Part shown: positions 50,508 to 62,200 of the stretch, piece by piece | Numbering within the stretch: the stretch's first letter is position 1 | Layout of the letters: each line of letters starts with the position of its first letter | Assembly (NCBI RefSeq): GCF_030406605.1 | Contig: NZ_CP129104.1 | Location: 2,134,799-2,198,798, forward strand | Reading direction: 5' to 3' | DNA length: 64,000 bases | DNA from: Curtobacterium sp. 458 | Lineage (GTDB): Bacteria; Actinomycetota; Actinomycetes; Actinomycetales; Microbacteriaceae | The notes under the pieces: generated by a model | The model's input: only the letters and a program-made list of their open reading frames with translations | What the model was told of the DNA's origin: nothing | The model's database searches: none | Position numbers and translations under genes: made by a program

Positions 50508-51143
50508 TCAGGCGGAGAGGAGGCCGGCCGTCTCGACGACGAGGAGGCCGCCGACGACGAGGACCGCGAGCAGCCCGACCACGAGGAACGCCCGGGAGCG
50601 CTCGTACCACGCGCGGCTCGAGGGCCAGCGCCGCGCGAACTCCCGGGTGGTCACCGGCTTGGGCTCCTCGGTGACGGTCACGCCGAGTTCGTCGACGACG
50701 CGGTCGAGTCCGGCGTCCCCCCACACGTCACCGCGCAACCGGAACAGGTGCGTCCCGTCAGCGGCGAACGCGACGAGTTCGCGCACGGACCGTTCGACCG
50801 ATGCGCCGTAGGTCTCGACGAGCAGGACCCGGTCGACCGTGTCGCGGGGGATCCGACGACTGGAGGAGAGCACGCCGCGCACGTCGACCGTGGTGGCGTC
50901 GACACCGACGTAGGCCGTCCCGAGCCGGACGACCGCCGCGCCCACGACGACGGCGAGGAGCACGACGATCGCGGCCATGAGCGCCCACAGCCGGAACGGG
51001 AAGGACACCCAGACCAGGGCGACGGCGAGGGGGACCGCGGAGAAGGCGATGCTCAGCGCGGTCGATCGGACGAGCGCGCTGCGGGGACGGACGACGAGGT
51101 CGTAGGTCCGGACGCGCGGCCGTACCGCCGCCTGCGCAGTCAT
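50508..51143 (-). CDS. Membrane protein with a PH-like domain (hypothetical)
   Basis: A 211-residue protein with two N-terminal membrane helices (about 27-48 and 54-72), a cytoplasmic beta-rich region (73-160) that could be a bacterial PH domain, and a last helix (about 188-207). I recognise no defined family. ATG 51143 follows a GGGGGAC SD. Its 3' end abuts the 16-bp repeat array. Confidence 0.65.
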   Translation of the reverse strand: MTAQAAVRPRVRTYDLVVRPRSALVRSTALSIAFSAVPLAVALVWVSFPFRLWALMAAIVVLLAVVVGAAVVRLGTAYVGVDATTVDVRGVLSSSRRIPRDTVDRVLLVETYGASVERSVRELVAFAADGTHLFRLRGDVWGDAGLDRVVDELGVTVTEEPKPVTTREFARRWPSSRAWYERSRAFLVVGLLAVLVVGGLLVVETAGLLSA

Positions 51144-51384
51144 GTCCCCCACGTCGGATCCTCCTGAGATGCGGGCACAGCGAATCGCGCTGCCGAGCGA
51201 CGCCCCTGCCACTCGTGTCCCGTGGCGTCCCGTCCCGGGGACGCCGTCCGGTCAGCATAGGCGACCGACGGGTACCGGGGACAGCCCGTTCCACCCCGCG
51301 GCGGCGTGTCCTGGCCACCGTGCGCGGATCGGGGTGCGGGGCGGTCCACCAGGTGGGGGACCAGGCACCTCGCGCGAGCCGTGA

Positions 51385-51424
51385 ACGACGAAAGCGCGAG
51401 ACCGGGGTCTCGCGCTTTCGTCGT
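51385..51424 (-). terminator. Terminator of tRNA-Ser
   Basis: A perfect 19-bp stem around GG, starting ACGACGAAAGCGCG on the plus strand. It lies just after the tRNA 3' end on the minus strand. Confidence 0.85.
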
Positions 51425-51431
51425 GTGCTGG

Positions 51432-51516
51432 CGGAGGATAGGGGATTCGAACCCCTGAGGGCTTGCACCCAACACGCTTTCCAAGCGTGCGCCATAGGCC
51501 ACTAGGCGAATCCTCC
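51432..51516 (-). tRNA. tRNA-Ser (GGA)
   Basis: Class II tRNA of 85 nt on the minus strand with acceptor GGAGGAT/ATCCTCC, a long variable arm and anticodon loop TTGGAAA. The anticodon GGA is encoded at 51480-51482. Discriminator G is at 51432 and a CCA follows in the DNA (51431-51429). Confidence 0.97.
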
Positions 51517-51627
51517 AGGCGCCACCTCGCGGTGACGACACCCCATGGTACAGGTCCGCGAGGGTGTGGATGACCACCTGCATCCACGGATGGGAATCCG
51601 CCCGGATGTCGCGACATGACCGGCGGC

Positions 51628-51633
51628 TACCCT
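51628..51633 (+). promoter_or_regulatory. -10 element of pta-ackA, leaderless type
   Basis: TACCCT ends 6 nt before GTG 51640. An upstream in-frame ATG at 51616 lies before the -10 and so is not in the transcript. Confidence 0.6.
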
Positions 51634-51639
51634 GGATCC

Positions 51640-53748
51640 GTGTCGACCCGCATCTACATCACGTCCGCGGAGGGCCACACGGGCAAGAGCACCGTCGCCC
51701 TCGGAGTCCTCGAGACGCTCGCCCGCACGGTCGGCCGAGTGGGTGTGTTCCGGCCGGTGGCGCGCTCCGTGCACGAGCCCGACTACGTGCTCGAACTCCT
51801 GCTCCAGCACACCGCGGTCGGCATCTCCTACGACGACGCGGTCGGGGTCACCTACGACGACGTGCACGCCGACCCGGACGCGGCCGTCGCGACGATCCTC
51901 CGGCGGTTCGCCCAGGTCGAGCAGCAGTGCGACGCGGTCGTGGTCCTCGGTTCGGACTACACCGACGTGGGCAGCCCCACCGAGCTGTCGTTCAACGCCA
52001 AGGTCGCGACGAACCTCGGCGCTCCCGTGCTCCTCGTGCTCGGTGGGCGCGACTCCGCCGACCGCGGCGCCCGCACGCCCGAGGCCATGGCCCAGGTGGC
52101 GGACGTCACGACGAGCGAGCTCCGGGCGGCACACGCGCAGCTCCTCGGCGTCGTCGTGAACCGAGCGGACCCCGAGCGGCTCGCCGAGATCGTGTCGAGC
52201 GTCGGCGCCGCCGTGCACGACGACCACGCCGGCGTGCCGGTCTGGGCGATCCCGGAGGACCCGGTGCTCGTGGCGCCGACGGTCCGTGCCCTGCTCGAGG
52301 CCACCGACGCCACGCTGGTCCGCGGCGACGAGGCCCTGCTCGACCGTGAAGCCCTCGGCACCGTGGTCGCCGGGATGAGCATGGAGAACGTGCTGCCCCG
52401 GCTCATCGAGGGCGGCATCGTCGTCGTGCCGGGAGACCGCAGCGACGTCCTCATCGCGACGCTGCTCGCCAACCAGTCCGAGACCTTCCCGAGCCTCGCG
52501 GGCGTGATCCTCAACGGCGGGTTCGAGACCGCCCCGCAGATCTCGCGACTGCTCGAGGGTCTGTCGAGTTCGCTGCCGATCGCGCAGAACACGCTCGGCA
52601 CGTACGACACGGCGCTCCGGATCACCCAGACCCGGGGGCGGCTCGCGGCCGACTCGCCACGCAAGGCCGACCTCGCGCTGGCCCTGTTCGAACAGCACGT
52701 CGACGCCGACGAGCTCCGCGACCGGCTCCAGGTCACGCCGTCCGGGGTGGTCACACCGCTCATGTTCGAGCACGGCCTCCTCGACCGGGCGCGCGGGTAC
52801 GGCAAGCACATCGTCCTGCCCGAGGGCGACGACGACCGCATCCTCCGCGCGGCGTCGACGCTGCTCGCGCGCCAGGTCTGCCGGATCACGATCCTCGGCG
52901 AACCGGCGGCCATCCGGGCCCGCGCGACCGAGCTCGGCCTCGACCTCGAGCAGGCGCAGCTCCTCAGCCCCTTCGACCCCGAGCTCCGGGAGCGCTTCGC
53001 CGAGGAGTACGCCCGACTCCGAGCGCACAAGGGCATGTCGGTCGAACTCGCCCGCGACACCGTCACCGACGTCTCGTACTTCGGCACGCTCATGGTGCAG
53101 CTCGGCCTCGCCGACGGCATGGTCTCCGGGGCGAAGCACACCACCGCGCACACCATCCGGCCGTCCTTCGAGATCATCAAGACCCGCCCCGAGACGTCGA
53201 TCGTGTCGAGCGTGTTCCTCATGGCACTCGCCGACCGGGTGCTCGTCTACGGCGACTGCGCGGTGATCCCGGACCCGACGAGCGAGCAGCTCGCCGACAT
53301 CGCGATCTCCTCGGCCGAGACCGCGACGCAGTTCGGCATCGACCCCCGGGTCGCGATGCTCAGCTACTCGACGGGCGACAGCGGCTCCGGTGCCGACGTG
53401 GACAAGGTGCGGGCGGGTACGGCCTTCGTCCGCGAGCGCCGCCCGGACCTCCTCGTCGAGGGCCCGATCCAGTACGACGCGGCCGCCGATCCGACGGTCG
53501 CGAGCACGAAGATGCCCGACTCCCCGGTGGCGGGCAAGGCGACGGTGTTCATCTTCCCCGACCTCAACACCGGCAACAACACGTACAAGGCCGTGCAGCG
53601 TTCGGCCGGCGCGGTCGCGATCGGCCCGGTGCTCCAGGGGCTCCGCAAGCCGATCAACGACCTCTCCCGCGGAGCGCTCGTCAGCGACATCGTCAACACC
53701 GTCGCGATCACGGCCATCCAGGCCGGGACCGCGACCGAGCCCGCCTGA
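51640..53748 (+). CDS. pta: Phosphate acetyltransferase (long form)
   Basis: Converts acetyl-CoA and phosphate to acetyl phosphate. The 702-residue long form has a BioD-like P-loop domain at the N-terminus (SAEGHTGKST), a DRTGG-like middle region (about 215-320) and the C-terminal catalytic PTA domain (about 388-700, with VLPEGDD and the YSTGDSGSG region). GTG 51640 begins exactly at the family start (RIYITSAEG) and fits the leaderless promoter. ackA follows 82 nt downstream and completes the acetate pathway. Confidence 0.96.
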   Translation: MSTRIYITSAEGHTGKSTVALGVLETLARTVGRVGVFRPVARSVHEPDYVLELLLQHTAVGISYDDAVGVTYDDVHADPDAAVATILRRFAQVEQQCDAVVVLGSDYTDVGSPTELSFNAKVATNLGAPVLLVLGGRDSADRGARTPEAMAQVADVTTSELRAAHAQLLGVVVNRADPERLAEIVSSVGAAVHDDHAGVPVWAIPEDPVLVAPTVRALLEATDATLVRGDEALLDREALGTVVAGMSMENVLPRLIEGGIVVVPGDRSDVLIATLLANQSETFPSLAGVILNGGFETAPQISRLLEGLSSSLPIAQNTLGTYDTALRITQTRGRLAADSPRKADLALALFEQHVDADELRDRLQVTPSGVVTPLMFEHGLLDRARGYGKHIVLPEGDDDRILRAASTLLARQVCRITILGEPAAIRARATELGLDLEQAQLLSPFDPELRERFAEEYARLRAHKGMSVELARDTVTDVSYFGTLMVQLGLADGMVSGAKHTTAHTIRPSFEIIKTRPETSIVSSVFLMALADRVLVYGDCAVIPDPTSEQLADIAISSAETATQFGIDPRVAMLSYSTGDSGSGADVDKVRAGTAFVRERRPDLLVEGPIQYDAAADPTVASTKMPDSPVAGKATVFIFPDLNTGNNTYKAVQRSAGAVAIGPVLQGLRKPINDLSRGALVSDIVNTVAITAIQAGTATEPA

Positions 53749-53830
53749 CCCGGCCGACCCCACCCCGCGGCGTGAGCCGACCGACCACCGCGCACCGCGC
53801 CTCCAGTCCGAACGGAAAGGCAACCACCCC

Positions 53831-55027
53831 GTGACCGCAGCCCTCGTCGTGAACTCCGGATCGAGTTCGTTCAAGTACCAGCTCATCGAGCTCGACGACG
53901 AGCGGACCCTCGCGTCCGGCCTCGTCGAGCGCATCGGCGAGTCCGCCGGGGCCTGGAAGCACACGAACGCGATCACGGGGGAGTCCTCGTCGAACGACGC
54001 CGCGTCCGTGCCGGACCACGCCGCGGGCTTCCAGGCGATGCTCGACGCCTTCGGGAAGGTCGGACCGTCGTTCGAGGACCACCCGCCGGCGGTCGTCGGG
54101 CACCGCGTCGTGCACGGCGGCACCACCTTCGACGCCGCCACCGTGGTGACGGCCGACGTCGAGCAGCAGATCGAGGACCTGTCGTCCCTCGCGCCGCTGC
54201 ACAACCCGGCGAACCTCGAGGGCATCCGCGCGGCGAAGCAGGTGTTCGCGGACGTGCCGCACGTCGCCGTCTTCGACACCGCGTTCCACCAGACGATGCC
54301 GCCGCACGCGTACACGTACGCGATCCCGTCCGACCTCGCCGAGCGGTACGGGATCCGCCGCTACGGCATGCACGGCACGAGCCACAAATACGTCTCCGAG
54401 CAGGCAGCCGCGTTCCTCGACCGCCCGCTGTCCGAGCTGAAGACGATCGTGCTGCACCTCGGCAACGGGGCCAGCGCGGCGGCGATCGACGGCGGTCGGT
54501 CGATCGAGACGTCGATGGGCCTCACCCCGCTCGAGGGCCTCGTGATGGGCACCCGCTCCGGCGACCTCGACCCCGCGGTCCTCGTGCACCTCCACCGTGA
54601 GGCCGGGCTCGACTTCGACGAGCTCGACGACATCCTCAACAAGCGGTCGGGACTCCTCGGGCTCACCGGCAACGGCGACATGCGCGACGTGCAGGACGCC
54701 GCCTCCAAGGGCGACGAGGTCGCCGAGGCGGCGCTCGCCGTGTACCGGCACCGCATCCGCCGGTACGTCGGCGCCTACACCGCGCAGCTCGGCGGGCTCG
54801 ACGCGGTCGTCTTCACCGCGGGGGTGGGGGAGAACAACGCCCTGCTCCGCCGACGGGTCCTCGCCGGTCTCGAGCACCTCGGCATCGAGATCGACGCGGA
54901 CCGCAACGAGCTGGCCTCACGGGAGGCCCGACGCATCTCCACGGACACGTCACGTGTCGCGGTGCTCGTCATCCCGACGAACGAGGAGCTCGAGATCGCC
55001 CGGCAGTCGGCTGCGGTCGCGCTGTAG
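53831..55027 (+). CDS. ackA: Acetate kinase
   Basis: Makes ATP and acetate from acetyl phosphate, the product of pta upstream. The 398-residue protein has the phosphate-binding NSGSSSFKYQ start, HGTSHKYV, HLGNGAS and the GDLDPAV region of the acetokinase family. GTG 53831 follows GGAAAGG. The pta-ackA gap holds a half copy of the hairpin family (GCACCGCGCCTCCAGTCCG, 53792-53810). Without its partner arm it should not fold as a terminator. Confidence 0.97.
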   Translation: MTAALVVNSGSSSFKYQLIELDDERTLASGLVERIGESAGAWKHTNAITGESSSNDAASVPDHAAGFQAMLDAFGKVGPSFEDHPPAVVGHRVVHGGTTFDAATVVTADVEQQIEDLSSLAPLHNPANLEGIRAAKQVFADVPHVAVFDTAFHQTMPPHAYTYAIPSDLAERYGIRRYGMHGTSHKYVSEQAAAFLDRPLSELKTIVLHLGNGASAAAIDGGRSIETSMGLTPLEGLVMGTRSGDLDPAVLVHLHREAGLDFDELDDILNKRSGLLGLTGNGDMRDVQDAASKGDEVAEAALAVYRHRIRRYVGAYTAQLGGLDAVVFTAGVGENNALLRRRVLAGLEHLGIEIDADRNELASREARRISTDTSRVAVLVIPTNEELEIARQSAAVAL

Positions 55028-55108
55028 CGTCGCCCTCCCGGCGCCGCGCAGCGTCGCCGCGCTCGACCGGCGGTCCGGCGCGGTGTGCGCGCTTCCGGCG
55101 TCCAACCG

Positions 55109-55157
55109 CGATCCCGACGTCGGACCAGGCCGGGTGCCTGGTCCGACGTCGGGATCG
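55109..55157. terminator. Bidirectional terminator after ackA
   Basis: A perfect 22-bp stem with a CGGGT loop, built on CGATCCCGACGTCGGACC. It separates ackA from the convergent NmrA-like gene. The sequence is not the GGAGGC family. Confidence 0.88.
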
Positions 55158-55190
55158 TGGCGCGACCCGGCCGTCGCTGCGCGGCGCGCG

Positions 55191-55865
55191 TCAGCTGAGC
55201 GCTGCGAGCGCCGCAGGGATCGGGGTGTTCCCGCTCGTCACCTCGAACTGCACCCCCACCGCGAGGTCGTCCACGAGCGCGTGCACCACGAGGGCCGCCA
55301 CGTCCGCTCGGGGGATCGAGCCGCGCGGGACCGTCCGGCCGACGTCGACCGTGCCCTGCGGCGGTGTGTCGAGCAACGCACCCGGACGGATGATCGTCCA
55401 CCGCAGGTTGCGGGCCCGGATGTTCGCGTCGGCCTCCGACTTCGCCCGCAGGTACACCTGGAACACGTCGGCGTCGCTCTGCGCGGGGACGACGGCCCGC
55501 TCGGGGTCGTAGCGGTCCGTCGCCATCGCGGAGATCATCACGTACCGCTGCACACCGAGGCGTTCCGCGGCGTCCGCGAGCAGGAGTGCCGCGTCGCGGT
55601 CGACGCTGAGCTTGCGTTCCGCGCCGCTGTTCGGACCGGCGCCGGCGGCGAACACGACCGCGTCGACGCCGCGGAGCCGCAGCGCGAGCTCGTCGTCGTC
55701 GAGCTGCTCCAGGTCGGCCACGAGCGCGGTGGCGCCCTGCTGTTCGACGTCCGGGACGTGGGCGGGGTTCCGGACGATCGAGACGGCGTCGTGTCCGGCA
55801 TCGGTGAGCTGACGGGCGAGGAGGAGGGCGATCTGCCCGTGGCCCCCGGCGATGGCGATCTTCAT
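55191..55865 (-). CDS. NAD(P)-binding NmrA/SDR-like protein
   Basis: A 224-residue atypical short-chain dehydrogenase fold. The dinucleotide motif GGHGQIA at residues 7-13 and the NSGAERKLSVDRDAALLLADAA segment match the YwnB/NAD(P)H-binding group. These proteins often act as redox sensors or reductases; activity is unknown. CAGTAT ends 7 nt before ATG 55865, a weak leaderless-type promoter divergent from ffs. Confidence 0.85.
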   Translation of the reverse strand: MKIAIAGGHGQIALLLARQLTDAGHDAVSIVRNPAHVPDVEQQGATALVADLEQLDDDELALRLRGVDAVVFAAGAGPNSGAERKLSVDRDAALLLADAAERLGVQRYVMISAMATDRYDPERAVVPAQSDADVFQVYLRAKSEADANIRARNLRWTIIRPGALLDTPPQGTVDVGRTVPRGSIPRADVAALVVHALVDDLAVGVQFEVTSGNTPIPAALAALS

Positions 55866-55892
55866 GTGTCCGATACTGCCCGTCGCGTCCGG

Positions 55893-55898
55893 TAGACT
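55893..55898 (+). promoter_or_regulatory. -10 element of ffs
   Basis: TAGACT ends 6 nt before the base-paired 5' end of the SRP RNA. Confidence 0.55.
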
Positions 55899-55903
55899 TC
55901 CGG

Positions 55904-55993
55904 AGGCTCCTCACGTGACGCCATCCAGGCCAACTCCCCCAGGGCGGAAACGCAGCAAGGGTAACCGGGCTCTGGCGGGTGCGTGGGGAGTCT
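55904..55993 (+). ncRNA. ffs: 4.5S-type signal recognition particle RNA
   Basis: The SRP core is visible: GGGCGGAAACGCAGCAAGGG at 55951-55970, with the GGAA tetraloop that binds Ffh. The 5' end GGCTCCTCACG pairs with CGTGGGGAGTC at the 3' end, giving one long hairpin. A TCTTTTC tract follows, as in a terminator. In actinobacteria ffs often lies directly before dnaX; here a giant surface gene lies between. Confidence 0.93.
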
Positions 55994-56203
55994 TTTCGTG
56001 CGCCGATCGCTCCGTGCGCCGATCGTTTCGTGTGCCCGGCGCGGTTCGGTGACGGTTTCGTCACGGCCCGCGGACAGATTCCTGATCGTGTGTGAAGATC
56101 GGTCCCAGGAACCCCCAACCAGGGTTCCGACCCTCCACCGCCTCACCAGCGGGGGAGTTCCGAGGATCAGGTGGCGGGTGCGCCCGCCAGGAACGGGACA
56201 CGC

Positions 56204-59200
56204 ATGCGCGAGCACGTGTCGTCGCGGCGTACCGTCGCGGCGGGCATCGGGGAACGACGGATCGACGGTGCCGGGAGGCGTGCTCGACGACGAGCACCGC
56301 GCGACCGGCGCCCACTGCTGCGCGGTGCTGTCGTCGCCACGGTGACGGCGCTGGTCGCCGCCACCGTGGCGATCCAACCGGCGACGGCAGCGCAGTCCGA
56401 CGTCGCCGAGGCCGAGGGGGTCCTGCTCGGGGGCTCGGGCATCGTCGACGTCGACTCGATCGCACGGCTCGGCGGGGCGTACTCCGCCCGGGCCGCGACG
56501 AGCGGGGGCGGCACCACGAGCCAGCCGCTCGACCTCACCGCCGTGAACGCGCTCGGGGTTCGACTCGGGAACAACCTCGACCTGCTCGGGTCGAACGGCA
56601 TCCTGACGCTCGGCGTGGACGGGCAGTACGCCCGCAGTTCGGCGACCGGAGCGACCGCCTCGGCCGGGCTCCTGACCGACGACGGTGCGATCGGGGTGGG
56701 ATCGGGGACCGGCACGAACGCGGCGACGCTCGACCTGCGTCCGCTGCTGTCCCGCGTGGGTGCGGACACGTCGGTCCTCTCGACCGGACGGCTGCAGGTC
56801 GGCGCGCTCGCCTCGACGATCACCGCGACGCGCGGGGCGACCGTGACGACGTCGAGCGACTACCGGATCGCCAGCGCACGGCTCGACCTCACGAGCCCCG
56901 CGGTCGCCGGGTTGAGCACGTCGCTCCGGAGCGACCTCCGGTCGTTCTCGACCACGGTGAACACGACCGTCGGCGCCGACGGGGCGCTCTCCGGCGTCAC
57001 GACCGGTCTCACGGCCGAACTCCAACGCCTCCTCCGGACCACCGCGCTCGGCCCGCTCGTGAACGTCGACGGCACCACGGTCAAGGCGTCGGTGAACCTC
57101 AACCTCGACGACACCCTCACGCAGGTGCTCGCCCAGCCCCTGACCGACGGCGCGGTGACGATCACCCCGTCGACCGGCGCGATCACCGTCGACCTCGACA
57201 GGCTCACGGCGCTCAACGGCCAGCCGGCGAACACACCGGTGCTGACGGACGCGGCGGTGGCGTCGATCAACCAGAGCATCGCCACGATCCTCGGGACCCA
57301 GCTGCCGACGGCGCTGCGGACGGCCGTGGTGAACACGATCAACTCGACCGCCGTGCGCATCGACGTCGCGGCGAACGTCCGCACCGCGGTCGGGGCCCTC
57401 GACCCGATCACCATCCGGGTGGACTCGACCCTCGGGCAGCTCGCCGGCACCGCCCCCGGCACGCCGACGACGACCGCGACGGGCGGCCCGCTCGGGCTGG
57501 CGCTCCTGGGCACGCTCCTCACCCCGGCGATCACCTCGCTCGTGATCCCGGCAGCGCAGACGCTCGTCCGTCTGCTCGTGACCGGCACCGCACTCGACGA
57601 CCTCGGGACCGCACTGCGGGCCACGACGACCGCGGTCGCGCGGACGCTCGCACCGGTCGTGCTGCTCCTCCGCCAGGTCGTCGACCTCACGGTGAACGCG
57701 CAGGACACGAGCACCGGCTTCCGCGACGGCCGCGGCTACGACACCGGCGCTCGGAGCGTGCACGCCCTCCGGCTGTCGGTCCTGCCCGGCGCGAACGTGG
57801 CGACCGTCGACCTCGCGACCTCGACCGTCCGGGCCGCGGCCTTCGCGACGCCGACGATCACCGCGCCGACCGCGGGGCAGCAGTTCAGCGTGCCCGCCGC
57901 GGCCGCGACGCGCAGCATCACGGTCAGCGGTGCGGGCGAACCCGGCGCGACGATCCGCGTCGACCTCGGCGGCGGCCGCTCCGGTACCGCGACCGTCGCG
58001 GCGAACGGCACGTGGACGACGTCGGTCGCGAACGTGCCGACCGGCGAGTACACGGCCACCGCGACGCAGACCGTCGGGGGCACGGCCGCGGGCGCCGCCA
58101 CGCAGCGCTTCACCGTCGTGGCACAGCAGCCGCTCGTGGTCACGAAACCCACCTCCGGACAGACGTTCACCATCGCGGGCGCCTCGACCACGGTGACGGT
58201 CACCGGTACGGCGACGCCCGGTGCGCGCATCGACGTCGACCTCGGTGGCGGGCGCACGGGGTCGGCGACCGTCGCGGCCGATGGGTCCTGGAGCGTCCCG
58301 GTCGCGGACCTGCCGACCGGCAGCTGGACCGCGAGCGTGACCCAGACCGTCGGGGACTCGACGTCCGCACCCGTCACCCGGTCCTTCCGCGTCGTGCAGG
58401 CAGCCGACCTGACGATCGCGTCGCCGAGCGCTGGGCAGGACCTCCCGCTCGCCGGCACCACCCGCGAGGTCGTCCTGTCCGGGACGGCGCAGCCCGGGGC
58501 CACGGTCGACGTCGACCTCGGCGGCGGCCGCACGGCGACGACGACGGCTGCGGCGGACGGGTCGTGGTCGGCGACCGTGCCCGACGTGCCGGCCGGCTCG
58601 TACGACGCAGCCGTGACCCAGACCGTCGGCGGGTCGACGAGCGAGCCGGTGCGTCGCGCGTTCACCGTCACGGCCGCCGAGCGGTTGACGATCACCGCTC
58701 CCGCGGACGGCAGCACGATCCGTGTGGCCGACCCGACCTCGACCACACCCGTGACGGTCCGCGGCACCGCGGCTCCGGGAGCCCGGGTGTCGGTCTCGAT
58801 CGGCGGAGCGTTCGCGGCGACGACGACCGCGGGCGACGACGGCCGGTGGAGCGCCACCTTCGCGGGCGTCCCCGTGGGGGAGCGCACCGCCACCGCGACG
58901 CAGACGGTCGCCGGCACGACGTCGGACCCCGTGTCGAGCGACTTCGCCGTCGCGGCGGGTGCACCCCTCGTGCTGACCGCGCCCGCGGACGGTGCCGTGC
59001 TGACGGTGCTCACCGCCGACGACACGACCGACGTCCGCGTCACCGGCACGGCGCAGCCCGGCGCCACCGTGGACGTCTCCCTCGGCTCGGGGCTCACGGC
59101 CAGCACGACCGCCGACGACGAGGGCGACTGGACGCTCAGCGTGGCCGGGGTGCCGGTCGGGACCCGCACGCTCAGTGCCACGCAGACGGTCGGCGACACC

Positions 59201-62200
59201 ACCTCGCCGGTGGTCACGAGGACCCTCACCGTCCGGGCCGCCGCGGCACTGACCGTCACGACGCCGACGCAGGACAGCAGCACGACCGTCGCCACCGCCG
59301 ACTCGACGATCGACGTCAGGGTCTCCGGTGCGGCCGAGCCCGACGCCGACGTGGACGTCCGACTCGACGGCGGCGCGGTGGTGACGACGACCGCGGGCGA
59401 CGACGGCACCTGGTCGGTGACCCTGCCCGACGTCGACGTCGACGACCACACCGTGCGGATCACGCAGACCGTCGGCGGCGCCACGTCCGACCCCGTCGAC
59501 CGGGACTTCTCGATCATCGCCGGCGCCCCGGTCGCCATCGACACACCGGTCGCCGACGCCGAGATCGCGGCCGGCCCGGGTGGCTCGGCTCCGGTCGTCG
59601 CCACCGGCACCGCCGAACCCGGTGCCACCGTCACGGTCCGCTTCGACGACGGTGACTCGATCGAGGTCACGGCGGGCCCGGACGGCCGCTGGACCGCACC
59701 GGCGACCGGCAGCGTCCGGCTCGACACCGACGACCACACCGTCACCGCGGTCGCGACCGTCAACGGCACGCAGGGCGACAGCGTCTCCCGTGCCTTCTCG
59801 GTCGTGCCCGGGACGGCCATCACGATCGAGACCCCGCCCGTCGGCACGCGCATCGTCGTCGTCGACGAGGACGCCCGCGCGACGGTCCCGATCACCGGCA
59901 CGGCCGAACCCGGCGCCGCGGTGTCGGTCTCCGTGGACGGCGGAACGGCGCTCACGACGGCGGCCGACCCGACCAGCGGCGCGTGGACCGTCACCGCGAC
60001 CGGCATCGCACCGACCGGCACGCACACCGTCAACGCGACGCAGACCGTCGGCAGCGTGAGCACGAGCGCGATCCCGACCACGTTCCAGGTCGTCACGGCC
60101 GCGCCCGTCCGGATCACCGCACCGACGACCGACCCGATCCGCGTCGCGGGCGAGGACGTCACGCGCGACGTGCGCGTCACGGGCACGGCGCAGCCCGGCG
60201 CGACGGTCACCCTGTCGGTGCCCGAGCAGGACGACCGCACCACGACCGCCGCTGGCGACGGGTCCTGGTCGGTGACCCTGCCGGACCTCGGCGTCGGTGC
60301 GTACACCGTGTCGGTCACCCAGGAGGTCGCGGGCGCGACGTCCACGCCGGCGGAGCGGACGGTGACGCTCGAGGCCGCCGACCCCGTGGAGATCACGTCG
60401 CCGGGCGCCGGGATCCTGTACGTGCCGGACGCCGGGGACACCCGTCCGGTGACGGTCGTCGGCACCGCCGACCCCGGTGCCCCGGTGCGGGTGACCCTCG
60501 CCGACGACGAGCTGACCACCACCGCGGACGACGACGGCGACTGGACGGTCGTCTTCACCGCCGTGGCGGAGGGCGACCACCCGCTCGTCGCGACCCAGAC
60601 CGTGGGCGGCACCACTGCCTCCAGTCCGGAGCAGACCGTGGAGGTGCGCGCAGCCGCGGCACTCGCGATCACCGAGCCCGAGGACGACGCGACCATCACC
60701 GTCGCGGACGCCACCGGGACCGTCGACGTGACGGTGACGGGGACGGCGCAGCCGGACACGGACGTGACCGTCCGGCTCTCCACGGGAGCGTCGGAGACGG
60801 TGACGAGCACTGCGGACGGTGACTGGACGCACACGTTCACGGACGTGCCGGTCGGGGACCACCGTGTCACGGCGACGCAGTCGGTCGACGGGCGGCAGTC
60901 CGCTCCGGTGACCGTCGACGTGACGGTCGCCGCCGGTGCGCCGCTCGTCGTCCGGACCCCGGCCGGGGCCACGACCGTCACGGTCGCGGACGAGGACGCG
61001 ACGACCGACGTCGACTTCGCCGGCACCGGCGCTCCCGGTGCGGAGGTGACCGTCGACCTCGGTGGCGGCCGCACCGCCACGGCCCCCGTGCGCCAGGACG
61101 GTACCTGGGACGCCACCGTCGAGGACGTCCCGGTGGGATCGTCGACGGCGTCGGTGACGCAGTCGATCGGCGGCACCACGAGCGCCGCCGTCGAGCGGTC
61201 CGTCTCGGTCGTGGCCGCGGCGGTGCTCACGATCCGGCAGCCCTCGGACCCCGTCACGGTCGCCGGACCGGACGCCACCACGACCGTCACCGTCGCGGGC
61301 GACGCCCAGCCCGGCGCCACCGTCGAACTCACCGTCGACGACCGCGACCCGGTGCGGACGACGGCGGGCACGGACGGGTCGTGGAGCATCGACGTCCCGG
61401 ACCTGGGCGTCGCGACGCACACGGTCAGCGCCACGCAGACGGTCGGCGGCTCCACCTCGACCACACCGGTCGAGCGCGACGTCGTCGTCGTGGCCGGTGA
61501 CCCGGTGACGGTGACGGAGCCGACGGCGGGGCAGGAGTACACTGTCGCCGGACCGGACGCCACCACCACGGTCGACGTCGCCGGGACCGCCGAGCCCGGC
61601 GCCACCGTCGTGGTCGACCTCGGCGGCGGCCGCAGCGAGTCCACCACGGCCGACGAGGACGGCGACTGGTCGGTCTCGGTGCCGGACGTGCCGGCGGGCG
61701 ACCCCACCACGGTCCGGGTCACGCAGCGGATCGGCGACACCGTCTCCGAGCCGGTCGAGGTCCGGGTGAGCGTCGCCGTCGCGGACCCGATCACGATCGC
61801 AACACCGGGCGACGGGACCGAGCTCCGGGTCGCGCAGCCGGACTCGCAGGTCGCGGTCACGGCGGCCGGCGCGGCCGACGCGGGCGCCACCGTCCGTGTG
61901 ACCATCGACGGCGGTGACCCGGTCACGACGACCGCGACGGGCGGCACCTGGAGCGTCGACCTCGGGACGGTCGGCACCGGCGAGCACACCGTGCGCGCCA
62001 CCCAGACGATCGGGGCGTCCACCTCGCCCGCGGTCACGAGCACGTTCACCGTCACCGCCGGTCGCGCGCTCACGCTGACCAGCCCGGCAGCGGACGCCAC
62101 GATCACGGTGCCGAACGGGACGACGTCCACCGACGTCCCCGTGTCCGGCACGGGCGACCCCGGTGCGACCGTCCACCTCGTCGCCGACGACGGCGCGCCC